Below are positions 38,001 to 46,240 of a stretch of 64,000 nt of DNA, in pieces. The DNA comes from an uncultured Flavobacteriales bacterium. Lineage in GTDB: Bacteria; Bacteroidota; Bacteroidia; Flavobacteriales; Crocinitomicaceae. The stretch covers positions 143,367-207,366 of the forward strand of contig CAMLHZ010000006.1 in assembly GCA_946480085.1 (NCBI GenBank), read 5' to 3'. A program made the translations under genes and the position numbers. Within the stretch, counting starts at the first letter, position 1. Each line of letters opens with the position of its first letter. The notes beneath the pieces were generated by a model. That model was given only the letters and a program-made list of their open reading frames with translations. It searched no databases and was not told the origin of the DNA.

Positions 38001-39767
38001 CGGAATGGGTTCCGAAATCGCATAAACACTGTCAATGTCCAATTCACATTCGTCTGAACGAGTCACGGTAACTGAATAATTTCCAGTTGTTGTAATGATC
38101 AGTTTATTCCCTGTTACTCCTGTATTCCAAAGGTATTCATAACTCGGACCGTAATGCGCATAGGTTAAAGGATCGTAGCGCAATGAATCTTTTGTACAAA
38201 AGTGGATGGTGTCATTTACCAGATTTGGAGCCCAATTGTACTGAACAATTTCTCCAATCAAACTGTCATTAGCAGGTGGTACGAAATAATTCAAGGTATG
38301 GTAGTTGGAATTGATGTGATTAATTAGAAAAGAATTTCTGGTATCATCCCCAAGCATGTACATGTGAGCAGCTTCATTTAAACCAGCATAATGAAGTGAA
38401 TAGTTGTTATTCGCAGTTTGCACAACGTCAGGTGTTGGTGCGAAGTTCAGGTCCTTGGTAAAACTTCCGCAGATATAAGGCTTATCATTTTCTTTGATGG
38501 CTATACCCAAACCTTCGTCGTCCTTTTTACCGCCAAAATGCTTGATGTATTCAAATTGTCCGGTATTCGTAACCTTTAATAGATATGGATCCTTAAATCC
38601 GACAGAATTGAATGTAGCCTGTGCAGTATCTTGAATTTGTGATAAATCACATTTGAATGAGCCGGTTACAAATACATCGTTGTGTAAATCAACAGCAATA
38701 GCTCTGGCGGAAATGTCATTGTTTGAACCCAGTGTGTGATTCCAGAGATAACTTCCGTTGTTTTCTGTTTTGATGATGAAGATTTGTTTATCGTAAGGGT
38801 TCTGAAAAGCATGCGCACCACTGGCATCGTAATAATTCATATTGCCAATAAAGTCACCTGTCATGAACACCTGATTATTTGTATTCAACTCCAAATCATA
38901 GGCAATCACCATTCCTGCCTTCATTTGATTGAAAAACTGCAGTTGTCCTGCTGGATTCAACTTGCACAAGAAACCAATGTTGTACCCTTGATTTGGATAA
39001 GTATTCGAAGCAAATGTCAGGTTTTTAGAAAATTGACCAGTAAAAAAGATGTTGTTCTGATTGTCCACCGCAACAGCAAGACCTCTGTCCTCGTATTGTG
39101 CGTTACCATTTAAACTCCATGTAGGGTTACCATTTACATCGTATTTGGAAATGAAGAAGTCAAACGAATATTGATTCGTATTAGGGTCAATGGCACTGGT
39201 GAATGAATTGTTCCCTATAATCGCTGTCCCTTGAAATTGCCCCGTTAAAATCACATTGTTCTGGTGGTCTACTGTAATTCCATAAGCGTTTTCAGCCATA
39301 TTTCCACCTTCACTTCTTGCCCAAAGCACATTTCCGCTCGGGTCTAATTTTACAATAAAGATATCTTTTGAATTTCCAACAGAAGTAAGTGTAGTGGAAC
39401 CAAACGTGACAGTTCCAAAGAATTGTCCTGTAACCACAATGTTTTGGTCGGGACCAATAGCCAAATCAATTGCTCGATCGGAATAATTTCCACCAAATAT
39501 TTTTTTCCAAAGAAGTGATCCTGTTGTAGAATATTTTGCAACGTAAATGTCGCCATTCCCGGCAGCAGAAGGGACAACATTCGCGGTGTTAAAAGCTGTT
39601 TCTCCCGTAATGTAGCCTGCGATGTATGATTCTTCGTTGGCATTCAGCTCTACATCGTTCGCCTCATTGGTGAACTGACTAAAGGTATTTGCTCCCCATT
39701 GTTGTGCGAATGTTGCAGAAGAAGCGAGGAATATCAGTAATAGCAGGATTGATTTTAGTGTGTTCAT
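35064..39767 (-). CDS. Giant SBBP-repeat/CHU_C T9SS surface protein (copy A)
   Basis: 1567 aa with a good signal peptide (MNTLKSILLLLIFLASSATFAQ|QW). Residues 25-480 hold SBBP-type propeller repeats (DIYVAKYSTTGSLLWKKIFGG, DIFIVKLDPSGNVLWARSEGG). Residues about 540-1470 are a string of Ig-like units with recurring CxxD/CPNGS starts and long Asn/Ser/Thr-rich strands. Residues about 1480-1567 are the CHU_C type B sorting domain (PNFITANGDGTNDYFFIDD, FNRFGNKIFEAGPY, NLNEGVYFYVYY). It is collinear with the 30083-34384 protein, an old duplication around the small secreted gene. The SprB-like size and CTD suggest a gliding or attachment adhesin; the ligand is unknown. Confidence 0.88.
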   Translation of the reverse strand: MNTLKSILLLLIFLASSATFAQQWGANTFSQFTNEANDVELNANEESYIAGYITGETAFNTANVVPSAAGNGDIYVAKYSTTGSLLWKKIFGGNYSDRAIDLAIGPDQNIVVTGQFFGTVTFGSTTLTSVGNSKDIFIVKLDPSGNVLWARSEGGNMAENAYGITVDHQNNVILTGQFQGTAIIGNNSFTSAIDPNTNQYSFDFFISKYDVNGNPTWSLNGNAQYEDRGLAVAVDNQNNIFFTGQFSKNLTFASNTYPNQGYNIGFLCKLNPAGQLQFFNQMKAGMVIAYDLELNTNNQVFMTGDFIGNMNYYDASGAHAFQNPYDKQIFIIKTENNGSYLWNHTLGSNNDISARAIAVDLHNDVFVTGSFKCDLSQIQDTAQATFNSVGFKDPYLLKVTNTGQFEYIKHFGGKKDDEGLGIAIKENDKPYICGSFTKDLNFAPTPDVVQTANNNYSLHYAGLNEAAHMYMLGDDTRNSFLINHINSNYHTLNYFVPPANDSLIGEIVQYNWAPNLVNDTIHFCTKDSLRYDPLTYAHYGPSYEYLWNTGVTGNKLIITTTGNYSVTVTRSDECELDIDSVYAISEPIPVLPLLSDDHNVNVFNPGPHYNNYHYCAPESIEITYSGLDSGSTLLTTVPNGSNLIGTGPFSIQNEGWYHVIVNNEYCQAMGDFHFNLDYVLPNDSVSPQIVMQNANSTGDSLTICANHSVYFSGIDLFTNPLATYSPDIQSPVTNIVWTINGSQYNNYPNVHTYFTPSSSGWYTVDLYFSTGYDNLCGIDTTNYHVTRQFYITVNPLPTWSGTISGDNLLCPNGSIFLVVNNPHPNFNWTGPGIIWNNLNDSIEVNAPGTYQYHGSVVDTITGCSNPEAVWHNITLKTAPNIVSNPADAIVCPYDSVLMYIQNTYQSYDWIGPNGDSLSQTYECYGEDLGFYYCHVVDDEDCHLTTPPFELREYTTPSITIMPDEFLCEGESVTIQVAYAGTPSFVWTPTGTTGSSITVNTAGIYTVAISQCGITISDTIEIIDATFSASISAVDSILCFGDTVLILGNPNNLMYEWNDGQLTGGAYPVYEAGAYAAIVTNEYGCTANTNTINITQVPESVIPDIESVTVCVGNNVVLEDNSTFILNWYTSSDTSLIVINNEFHLNNVVQDTSFIVAYQSTECPLAYGTVNVSLFDSLGHYEIFGDSLLCQNENGLFSVNITTETASWYSGQSFLGVGNSMQIPFNTLNNNTIITVQISNDCYATSISDSVTVLPQPQIALANDSISLCYYDSEILSLMNTDLDSIVWNSYQGTVVDDDLTITGNLTYGPITVYGMDDNGCISNLDTIQVITPDFNSNIEVDFSNFCTGDSGSIVIQTNADSLIWTTPFGTFDTTTISFAIDAAHSGMFYVELWDNLGCHYTDSVDVPEYLIPNIDILPDSIYCINDVFTFYFPNDTNTYIWSTFGNTTDLPILSNQDLILNVTTPQGCLTFDTLVVETVDCDDAIPNFITANGDGTNDYFFIDDALSQLNNELVLFNRFGNKIFEAGPYINDFDGENLNEGVYFYVYYPEGKAHPENRRQGFLTLIR

Positions 39768-39839
39768 GCTTTGTTAGCTTTCTGAAGTAGTAAATACGAT
39801 GTAAACCAAAAGGTTGGAAAAATAAATTGAATTCGTGGT

Positions 39840-40323
39840 CACAACTCAAATTTGTACTTTCCATTTTTCATTCTGCTTGCTTCTGCGCTTGTTTTTAATT
39901 GGATTTCTGTTGATTGCTGCTTTTGAATCAGTCAATTCGCAAGTCACATTTACTGATTCCAATCTTCCTATTGTGGTCATTCATACCATCGCGTGAGAAA
40001 TGATAAACGATGATACCAGAGTGGTTTGTGTCATGGGCGTAATTGATAATGGGGCAGGAGTTCGAAATTATCTGACGGATGCATTCAATAATTACGATGG
40101 TAAAATTTCCATTGAGATATGAGGATCGACTTCTCAACAATATCCGAAAAAGAGTTATGGCTTTGAAACACAAACCTCACTTGGAGCTAACAATAACATT
40201 TCACGTTTAGGTTTACCAATTGAAAATGGAAACTATTTAGATATTCTAAAAGGAAATGACCACAATTATACACTGGGAAAATTGCTGTGAGATAAAACTG
40301 ACTTGAGACTCAATGTTTATTAG
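39840..40323 (+). pseudogene. Decayed CotH-kinase family gene fragment
   Basis: One reading frame translates to a signal-like stretch (LRLFLIGFLLIAAF) then NSQVTFTDSNLPIVVIHT, VVCVMGVIDNGAGVRNYLTDAF, NNYDGKISIEI, GSTSQQYPKKSYGFETQ and ISRLGLPIEN, which is the N-terminal third of Bacteroidota CotH-like proteins. It is broken by in-frame TGA at 39994, 40120 and 40288 and ends at TAG 40321. The second TGA falls where the family has Arg (IEIRGSSSQ), consistent with CGA to TGA. The catalytic C-terminal part is absent. It lies between the giant CHU_C operon and the thioredoxin-like gene. Not expressed as one protein. Confidence 0.82.
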
Positions 40324-40380
40324 TCAACAATCAATAGCGCGCCAATTTGCAACTATTCTTTGTCGGCATGAGTCAGTCAT

Positions 40381-40415
40381 AACTCATAACTCATAACTCA
40401 TAACTCATAACTCAT
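40381..40415. repeat. Five tandem copies of AACTCAT
   Basis: Exact 7-bp tandem array of five units (35 bp) that ends at the base before the stop codon of the minus-strand gene starting at 40416. Confidence 0.95.
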
Positions 40416-41363
40416 CTACATTCCCTTTTTTAGAAAATCGCTGAAAGTATAAGGGCCATCTTCATAACTCCATTCGGCGATAATTTTCCCGTCAGGAGAT
40501 AAAATGTAAAGGAAAGGCTGACTGCTTGATTTGAATTTTGCAATTTGTAATTTAGAATTGACTTCCCCAATATTTCCTTCTCCATTTGGATGAGGTTGTT
40601 TATCATCAACCCAAGCTGCTTTATAAACAAAATTATCTTTAATCAGACTTTGAATCTGGTGATCTTTTAAAACCTGCTCTTCAAATTTTCGCGAATTTAC
40701 ACAAGTCCATCCTGTAAAGTAGATCAAACAATTTTTCTTCGTTGCTTTTGCTTCTGTCAAAGCTTTGTCAAGTGATTCCAAAGCGGAAAACTCTAAAGGT
40801 TTGTTGCTGCTCGTTTTTATTTGTTGATACTCAAAGAATGCCTTCATAGCTTCTTTGTAGTCCCATGATTTATTCTTTTTCTCTAAAAACAATTTGAATT
40901 CGACTACTTCATTTTCTTTCATTCCTGCGGCCATTAAATTAGGTTTCACGCTTTCGAATGTTGCCAATTTTACGGGAAGTTTCTCAATTTGCATTCGAGC
41001 CTCGGTGCCATTGTAAAGCCAGTCGTAATCAGTCTTATGCTTTGATTTGTATTTTTTAATGAGATCCAGACAGGTTTGAAAGCTGATTTCATCGTAATTA
41101 TCAATTTGACTCATTTCGTCCATTAATATAACCCCAAGCATTGGACCCTTAAAAATTTCGGCATCTACAGAATCCAGCTGTCCACATTCAGAAAAGATTT
41201 CATAATCACGTTGAATAGAATCCTCATCCCATTTATTGTGAAAGGTTGCACAGTAAGGTTTTTGATTTAATGTTTCTTCGCAGTCGTATTTTCCTTGTGA
41301 ACAGGAAACGAAGCAAAAGGAAAATACGGTTGCAAGTAAGATTAATAGAGCAGATGTTTTCAT
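40416..41363 (-). CDS. Thioredoxin-fold lipoprotein with CxxS active site
   Basis: 315 aa with lipobox CFVS|C (Cys21). The first half (about 25-180) is a helical region with several Cys and no known family. The second half (about 195-315) is a thioredoxin fold: KKNCLIYFTGWTCVNSRKFEEQVL, then SSQPFLYILSPDGKIIAEWSYEDGPY with the cis-Pro. The usual Bacteroidota DsbD-C/thiol-disulfide motif WxCVNCRK is here TCVNSRK (Cys221, Ser224), so only the nucleophilic Cys remains. A CxxS motif suits trapping or isomerisation better than oxidation or reduction. Lipid-anchored, periplasmic side. Its stop codon touches the AACTCAT tandem repeat. Confidence 0.83.
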   Translation of the reverse strand: MKTSALLILLATVFSFCFVSCSQGKYDCEETLNQKPYCATFHNKWDEDSIQRDYEIFSECGQLDSVDAEIFKGPMLGVILMDEMSQIDNYDEISFQTCLDLIKKYKSKHKTDYDWLYNGTEARMQIEKLPVKLATFESVKPNLMAAGMKENEVVEFKLFLEKKNKSWDYKEAMKAFFEYQQIKTSSNKPLEFSALESLDKALTEAKATKKNCLIYFTGWTCVNSRKFEEQVLKDHQIQSLIKDNFVYKAAWVDDKQPHPNGEGNIGEVNSKLQIAKFKSSSQPFLYILSPDGKIIAEWSYEDGPYTFSDFLKKGM

Positions 41364-41525
41364 ATCTGAAAATTACGAATTACAAATTATTAATTGCGGA
41401 TATCGCCGTTTTTAGACTGTTTAAACTCATTGGTAATTGGTAATTAGTCATTTGTAATTAAGCTATTTATCTCATTAATTAACAATAACTTGCAACTTTA
41501 TTAACAATCATCGAAAAAAAGGTCG

Positions 41526-41533
41526 TACCTTTG
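41526..41533 (+). promoter_or_regulatory. TAnnTTTG box upstream of the DEAD-box helicase gene
   Basis: TACCTTTG 22 bp before the ATG at 41556 fits the Bacteroidota -7 element. A -33 partner at proper spacing was not clear. Confidence 0.55.
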
Positions 41534-41555
41534 CGCCAAATTTTAGATTTATTTT

Positions 41556-43574
41556 ATGACCTTTAAAGAACTCGGGTTACGAGTTGAGGTTCTGCAGTCG
41601 ATAGAAGCACTGGGTTTTGCAGAACCAACTCCGATCCAACAAAGTGCCATTCCGCACTTGTTACAATTAGAAAGCGATTTTGTCGGACTCGCTCAAACAG
41701 GGACAGGTAAAACAGCCGCATTCGGCTTACCACTGGTACACAAAGTTACCGACCGTCCAACTCAAACACAAGGTTTAGTCATCGCTCCAACGCGCGAATT
41801 GTGTTTACAAATCTCAAAAGACTTAGAAGCATTTGCTCAGTTTGATCCTCAAATTAAAGTTGTAGCCGTTTACGGTGGAACTGATATTCGTCGTCAGATG
41901 AGTGATATTAAGCGTGGTGCAACTATTGTTGTAGCAACTCCGGGTCGTTTGGTCGATTTGATCAATCGTAAAGCAATCAACCTTCAAACTGTTGAAACGG
42001 TTGTGCTTGACGAAGCAGACGAAATGCTGAACATGGGCTTCAAAGAAGACATCGATGCTATTTTGAATGTTACTCCTGAAACCAAAAATGTTTGGTTGTT
42101 TTCTGCTACAATGCCAAAAGAAGTTGCGGCCATTGCGAAGAATTATATGAATGATCCTTTGGAAGTTGCCATGGGACACAAAAATCAAAGTAACGAAAAC
42201 ATCGAGCACGTTTACTATTCTGTAAAAGAGCGCGATCGTTATGATGCATTGAAGCGTTTGATCGATGCTAGTCCGGAAATTTTTGGATTGGTTTTCTGTC
42301 GTACACGTAATGAAACGGCTACCGTTGCTGAGAAATTGGCAAAAGACGGATACAGCGCTGAACCTTTGCACGGAGATTTATCTCAGGCAATGCGTGATCG
42401 TGTAATGGATCGTTTCCGTGAGCGTTCAATTCAGTTATTGGTTGCAACGGATGTTGCTGCTCGTGGAATTGACGTTGACAACATTACGCACGTTATCAAT
42501 TACAACCTTCCTGATGATATCGAGAACTATACGCACCGTTCTGGTCGTACAGCTCGTGCTGGTAAACAAGGGAAATCATTGGTATTGATTAACGCTCGTG
42601 AGAATTACAAGATTAAAGCTATCGAGAAGCAGATTCGTACTACGTTTACTGCTGCTTTGATTCCTTCAGCACAAGAAATTTGTGGAATTCAGTTGAATAA
42701 ACTGATTGCAAAAGTGAAAGATACAGAAGTGAAAGAAAAAGACATCGAGCCTTTCTTGGAAGGAATGATGACTGATTTCGCTGAAATGACAAAAGAAGAA
42801 ATCATCAAGAAATTCGTTTCTGCTGAATTCAACCGTTTCATTGAGTACTACGATAGAGCTGGTGATTTGAACCTTGCTACTTCGAAAGGAGAACGTGGTG
42901 AGCGTCGTGAAAGAGGAGATCGTGAAGATCGTTTCGACCGTAAAGACCGCTTCGAAAGAGGTGATCGTCCGGAAAGAGGTGAAAGAAGCGACCGTCCACG
43001 CAGAGATGATGCAAACAGAACGCGTTTCTTTGTTAGTCTTGGAAAACGTGACGGATTGAACCCTGGTGGTTTATTACGCGTTATCTGTGATTCAACAGGA
43101 TTGAAATCTGCTTCAATTGGTAAAATTGATGTAATGCCGAACTTCTCTTTCTTTGAAGCTGATAAAACTGACGAAGGAGCAATCCTTTCGAAAGTAAACG
43201 GTTCAGATTACGAAGGTCACGAAGTGAAAGTTGAAATCACACAGAAAAAAGAAGGAGGAAGCGATCGCAGAAGCGGTGGTGGAGAACGTAGAAGTGGTGG
43301 TTTCGGCGGAGATCGTGGTGGTTTCGGTGGAGATCGTCGTTCATCTGGAGGCGGAGAACGTCGTTCATTTGGTGGTGACAGAGATCGTTCTTCTTCAACA
43401 GGAGGTGGAGATCGTCGTTCATCTGGAGGTTTCAGAGGAAACTCAAGCTACGGAAAACCTGAAGGAGGAAGCGGAGAACGCAAATCTTTTGGTGGTGATA
43501 GAGCAAGAACTGGCGGTGGAGATCGCAGAAGTTCAGGTGGCGGACGTCGTTTTGATTCAAGCTACAGCAAATAA
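41556..43574 (+). CDS. deaD: DEAD-box ATP-dependent RNA helicase (DeaD/CsdA type)
   Basis: 672 aa. Full DEAD-box set: Q motif GFAEPTPIQ, motif I AQTGTGKTAAF, Ia PTRELCLQ, II DEADEMLNMGF, III SATMP, IV VFCRTRNE, V ATDVAARGID and VI HRSGRTARAG. After the helicase core (to about 380) comes a helical extension, then a DbpA/CsdA-type RNA-binding domain (about 490-565; FFVSLGKRDGLNPGGLLRVICDSTGL). Between and after these are Arg/Gly/Asp-rich low-complexity stretches (ERGERRERGDRED; GGDRRSSGGG repeats to the end). Typical for RNA remodelling in ribosome assembly, translation and cold response. Length and tail are normal for Bacteroidota. Followed by an inverted repeat and typA. Confidence 0.95.
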   Translation: MTFKELGLRVEVLQSIEALGFAEPTPIQQSAIPHLLQLESDFVGLAQTGTGKTAAFGLPLVHKVTDRPTQTQGLVIAPTRELCLQISKDLEAFAQFDPQIKVVAVYGGTDIRRQMSDIKRGATIVVATPGRLVDLINRKAINLQTVETVVLDEADEMLNMGFKEDIDAILNVTPETKNVWLFSATMPKEVAAIAKNYMNDPLEVAMGHKNQSNENIEHVYYSVKERDRYDALKRLIDASPEIFGLVFCRTRNETATVAEKLAKDGYSAEPLHGDLSQAMRDRVMDRFRERSIQLLVATDVAARGIDVDNITHVINYNLPDDIENYTHRSGRTARAGKQGKSLVLINARENYKIKAIEKQIRTTFTAALIPSAQEICGIQLNKLIAKVKDTEVKEKDIEPFLEGMMTDFAEMTKEEIIKKFVSAEFNRFIEYYDRAGDLNLATSKGERGERRERGDREDRFDRKDRFERGDRPERGERSDRPRRDDANRTRFFVSLGKRDGLNPGGLLRVICDSTGLKSASIGKIDVMPNFSFFEADKTDEGAILSKVNGSDYEGHEVKVEITQKKEGGSDRRSGGGERRSGGFGGDRGGFGGDRRSSGGGERRSFGGDRDRSSSTGGGDRRSSGGFRGNSSYGKPEGGSGERKSFGGDRARTGGGDRRSSGGGRRFDSSYSK

Positions 43575-43597
43575 GAATTAGCAATTATCAATGATTT

Positions 43598-43639
43598 AAT
43601 TATCAAGTGAGTGACTCTAGAGAATCTCACTTGATAATT
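43598..43639. repeat. 14-bp perfect inverted repeat between deaD and typA
   Basis: AATTATCAAGTGAG (43598-43611) and its exact complement CTCACTTGATAATT (43626-43639) around a 14-nt loop, within AT-rich DNA with further partial copies of AATTATCAA. No T tail, so it may be an mRNA structure or small repeat rather than a terminator. Confidence 0.8.
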
Positions 43640-43667
43640 GATAATTAAAGAATTTATAATTAATAGA

Positions 43668-45464
43668 ATGGAAATTAGAAACATCGCAATTATTGCACAC
43701 GTTGACCACGGTAAAACAACGTTGGTTGATAAAATGATTGAGGCAGGAAACGTAATTAATGAACGTGATCGTCCTACGGGAGATTTGATTATGGATAGTA
43801 ACGATTTAGAGCGTGAGCGTGGAATCACCATCGTATCTAAAAACGTTTCCGTTTCTTACAAAGGAACAAAGATCAATATCATCGATACTCCCGGACACGC
43901 CGATTTTGGTGGTGAGGTAGAGCGTGTATTGAACATGGCTGATGGAGTTTGTTTGTTGGTGGATGCTTTTGAAGGCCCAATGCCGCAAACACGTTTCGTA
44001 TTGCAAAAAGCACTTTCAATGGGAATCAAACCATTGTTGGTAATCAATAAAGTAGATAAGGATAACTGTACTCCTGACGAAGTTCATGAGAAAGTATTCG
44101 ATTTGATGTTCGAATTGGACGCAAACGAAGAGCAGTTGGAATTCCCTACAATTTACGGTTCTGCGAAAAATGGTTGGATGTCAACAGACTGGAAACAACC
44201 AAAAACAGATATTTCTGACTTGTTAGACCAAATTTTGGAGTATTTCCCACCGCGTAAAATCGAAGCCGGAAATACACAATTATTGATCACTTCTTTGGAT
44301 TTCTCTACTTACGTTGGGCGTATCGCTATCGGTCGTTTACACCGTGGAGCATTGAAGGAAAATCAGCCGATTATTTTGGCAAAACGCGATGGAACTCAAG
44401 AGAAACACCGTGTGAAAGAATTGTTCGTTTTTGATGGTACTGAACGTAGAAAAGTAGAATCAGTTGATGCTGGTGATATTTGTGCGGTTACAGGAATCGA
44501 AGGTTTTGAGATTGGTGACGTTATTTGTGACGCTGAAAATCCAGAGCCATTGGCTTCTATCTCTATCGATGAGCCTACAATGAACATGTTGTTCTCTATT
44601 AACGATTCACCATTCTTCGGAAAAGAAGGAAAGAAGGTAACTTCTCGCCACATTTCTGAGCGTTTGACGAAAGAGTTGGAGAAAAACCTGGCAATGCGTG
44701 TTTCTGAAACAGATAAAGCAGACAAATGGATCGTTGCTGGTCGTGGTGTATTGCACTTGTCGGTTTTGATTGAAACAATGCGTCGTGAAGGATACGAATT
44801 ACAAGTTGGTCAGCCACAAGTAATCATTAAAGAAATTGATGGTGTTAAGTGTGAGCCGGTTGAGGAATTGACAATCGACTTACCGGAAGAATTTTCCGGA
44901 ACAGCGGTAGAAGCAGTTACAAAACGTAAAGGAGAGATGACAAATATGGAGCCGAAAGGAGCTCGTATGGTGATTCAATTCCAGATTCCATCTCGTGGAA
45001 TTATCGGTTTGCGTAACTACTTGTTAACTCAAACTGCTGGTGAAGCGATTATGACTCACCGTTTCCTGGAGTACCAACCATTCAAAGGTGAAATTCCCGG
45101 ACGTCAAAATGGATCATTGATCTCATTGGAATTGGGAACTTCTATTCCTTTCTCGATGAACAACTTGCAGGATCGTGGTAAATTCTTTATTCACCCGAAC
45201 GAAAATATCTACGAAGGACAAGTAATTGGTGAAAACTCACGTGCAGGTGACTTGTGTGTGAACGTAACGAAGACGAAGAAGTTGACGAATATGCGTTCAT
45301 CAGGAGCTGACGATAAAGTTCGTTTGGCACCGCCGAAAGTATTCTCACTAGAGGAATGTTTAGAGTACATTCAAGGTGATGAGTATGTTGAGGTAACACC
45401 AGAAAACTTACGTATCCGTAAAATCTTGTTGAAAGAAAACGAGCGTAAACGTTCTTCAAAATAA
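43668..45464 (+). CDS. typA: Translational GTPase TypA/BipA
   Basis: 598 aa from ATG 43668. Ten extra codons upstream are open but the family starts at [24 protein letters not shown]1 [10 protein letters not shown]2 RGITI, G3 [15 protein letters not shown]4 NKVDKD and G5 SAKNGW are all present, followed by the beta-barrel domain II, EF-G-like domains III and V and the TypA-specific C-terminal domain ([44 protein letters not shown]). TypA is a ribosome-binding GTPase needed for 50S assembly and stress adaptation. Complete and normal in length. A perfect hairpin terminator follows at 45545. Confidence 0.97.
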   Translation: MEIRNIAIIAHVDHGKTTLVDKMIEAGNVINERDRPTGDLIMDSNDLERERGITIVSKNVSVSYKGTKINIIDTPGHADFGGEVERVLNMADGVCLLVDAFEGPMPQTRFVLQKALSMGIKPLLVINKVDKDNCTPDEVHEKVFDLMFELDANEEQLEFPTIYGSAKNGWMSTDWKQPKTDISDLLDQILEYFPPRKIEAGNTQLLITSLDFSTYVGRIAIGRLHRGALKENQPIILAKRDGTQEKHRVKELFVFDGTERRKVESVDAGDICAVTGIEGFEIGDVICDAENPEPLASISIDEPTMNMLFSINDSPFFGKEGKKVTSRHISERLTKELEKNLAMRVSETDKADKWIVAGRGVLHLSVLIETMRREGYELQVGQPQVIIKEIDGVKCEPVEELTIDLPEEFSGTAVEAVTKRKGEMTNMEPKGARMVIQFQIPSRGIIGLRNYLLTQTAGEAIMTHRFLEYQPFKGEIPGRQNGSLISLELGTSIPFSMNNLQDRGKFFIHPNENIYEGQVIGENSRAGDLCVNVTKTKKLTNMRSSGADDKVRLAPPKVFSLEECLEYIQGDEYVEVTPENLRIRKILLKENERKRSSK

Positions 45465-45544
45465 TTAGCACTTTCCGTCACGACGGACTCTGCAAAAAAA
45501 AATGAACCATCTTCCTTGTGGACGGTGGTTTACTAATCAACTTT

Positions 45545-45579
45545 TAAAAGCGATTTGTCATCGGACAAATCGCTTTTTT
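45545..45579. terminator. Strong terminator after typA
   Basis: AAAAGCGATTTGTC and GACAAATCGCTTTT pair perfectly around ATCG, with six T after it. Good on the plus strand and plausible on both. Confidence 0.93.
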
Positions 45580-45669
45580 GGTTCATAAGACCACCTTCGA
45601 AATTGTTCAAGAATAGTTGTGCAATTGGCACCTGAATCACAGACAAACGCTATTCAAACAAAAGAGAAT

Positions 45670-46230
45670 ATGAAAATCTATGTAAAAAATATGGCTTGTG
45701 AAAGCTGCAAAATTTTCGTTGAGGGTGCCCTGGACGAACTCGGTATTGAAGCTCGTAAAGTTGATTTGGGAGAAATAGAAACGAAAAATGACGTTTCTGA
45801 TGACGAAAAAAAGAAACTCAATAGTATGCTCAACAAAGCTGGACTGGAACTCCTGGAAAAGAAGCAAGGTGTATTGATCGAAAAAATCAGAAAGATCTTG
45901 GTGGATTATGTTTACAATTCTGACGAACGTTCCAATATTAAATTCTCCATTTTATTAAGTGAAGAATTAGGCTTAAGTTATACTTACTTGTCCAATATTT
46001 TTTCAGAGGTTGAAGCCTCAACCATTGAACAATTTCTGATTTCATTAAAGATCGAACGGATAAAGGAGTTAATCATTTTTGGAGAAGATACGTTCTCTGA
46101 AATTGCTTATAAACTGCATTATAGTAGTGCTGCGCATTTATCTAACCAATTCAAAAAAGCGACAGGGTTAACACCATCTCACTTTAAAGCATTGAAAGAG
46201 AAAAGAAGAATAACCATTCAAAACATTTAA
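45670..46230 (+). CDS. AraC-family regulator with an HMA-like N-terminal motif
   Basis: 186 aa from ATG 45670 (an upstream ATG at 45619 adds 17 codons of no clear merit). Residues 1-70 begin MKIYVKNMACESC with Cys10 and Cys13 in an MxCxxC context, like heavy-metal-associated domains. Residues about 95-180 are an AraC-type double HTH: LSYTYLSNIFSEVEASTIEQFLISLKIERIKELI and FSEIAYKLHYSSAAHLSNQFKKATGLTPSHFK. The adjacent histidine kinase begins 10 bp later, so they form one operon and perhaps one pathway. A close paralogue lies at 56702-57286, and a decayed fragment of the 3' end of this gene lies at 57656-57734. A metal or redox signal is possible; inference. Confidence 0.85.
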   Translation: MKIYVKNMACESCKIFVEGALDELGIEARKVDLGEIETKNDVSDDEKKKLNSMLNKAGLELLEKKQGVLIEKIRKILVDYVYNSDERSNIKFSILLSEELGLSYTYLSNIFSEVEASTIEQFLISLKIERIKELIIFGEDTFSEIAYKLHYSSAAHLSNQFKKATGLTPSHFKALKEKRRITIQNI

Positions 46231-46240
46231 GTACTCAAAA

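Noticed and set aside
39994..40290. TGA recoding (selenocysteine or alternative code) in the CotH-like frame
   Set aside because: Other genes in the window use TGA as stop, one TGA sits at a conserved Arg, and the catalytic part is missing; plain decay is simpler.
40381..40415. CRISPR-like array
   Set aside because: The 7-bp unit is a simple tandem repeat without spacers.
41823..42371. 182-aa minus-strand ORF inside the helicase gene
   Set aside because: Antisense shadow of conserved DEAD-box motifs, with no signal or domain of its own.
43237..43581. Long ORFs on both strands opposite the deaD RGG tail
   Set aside because: Low-complexity Arg/Gly codon repeats create shadow frames.
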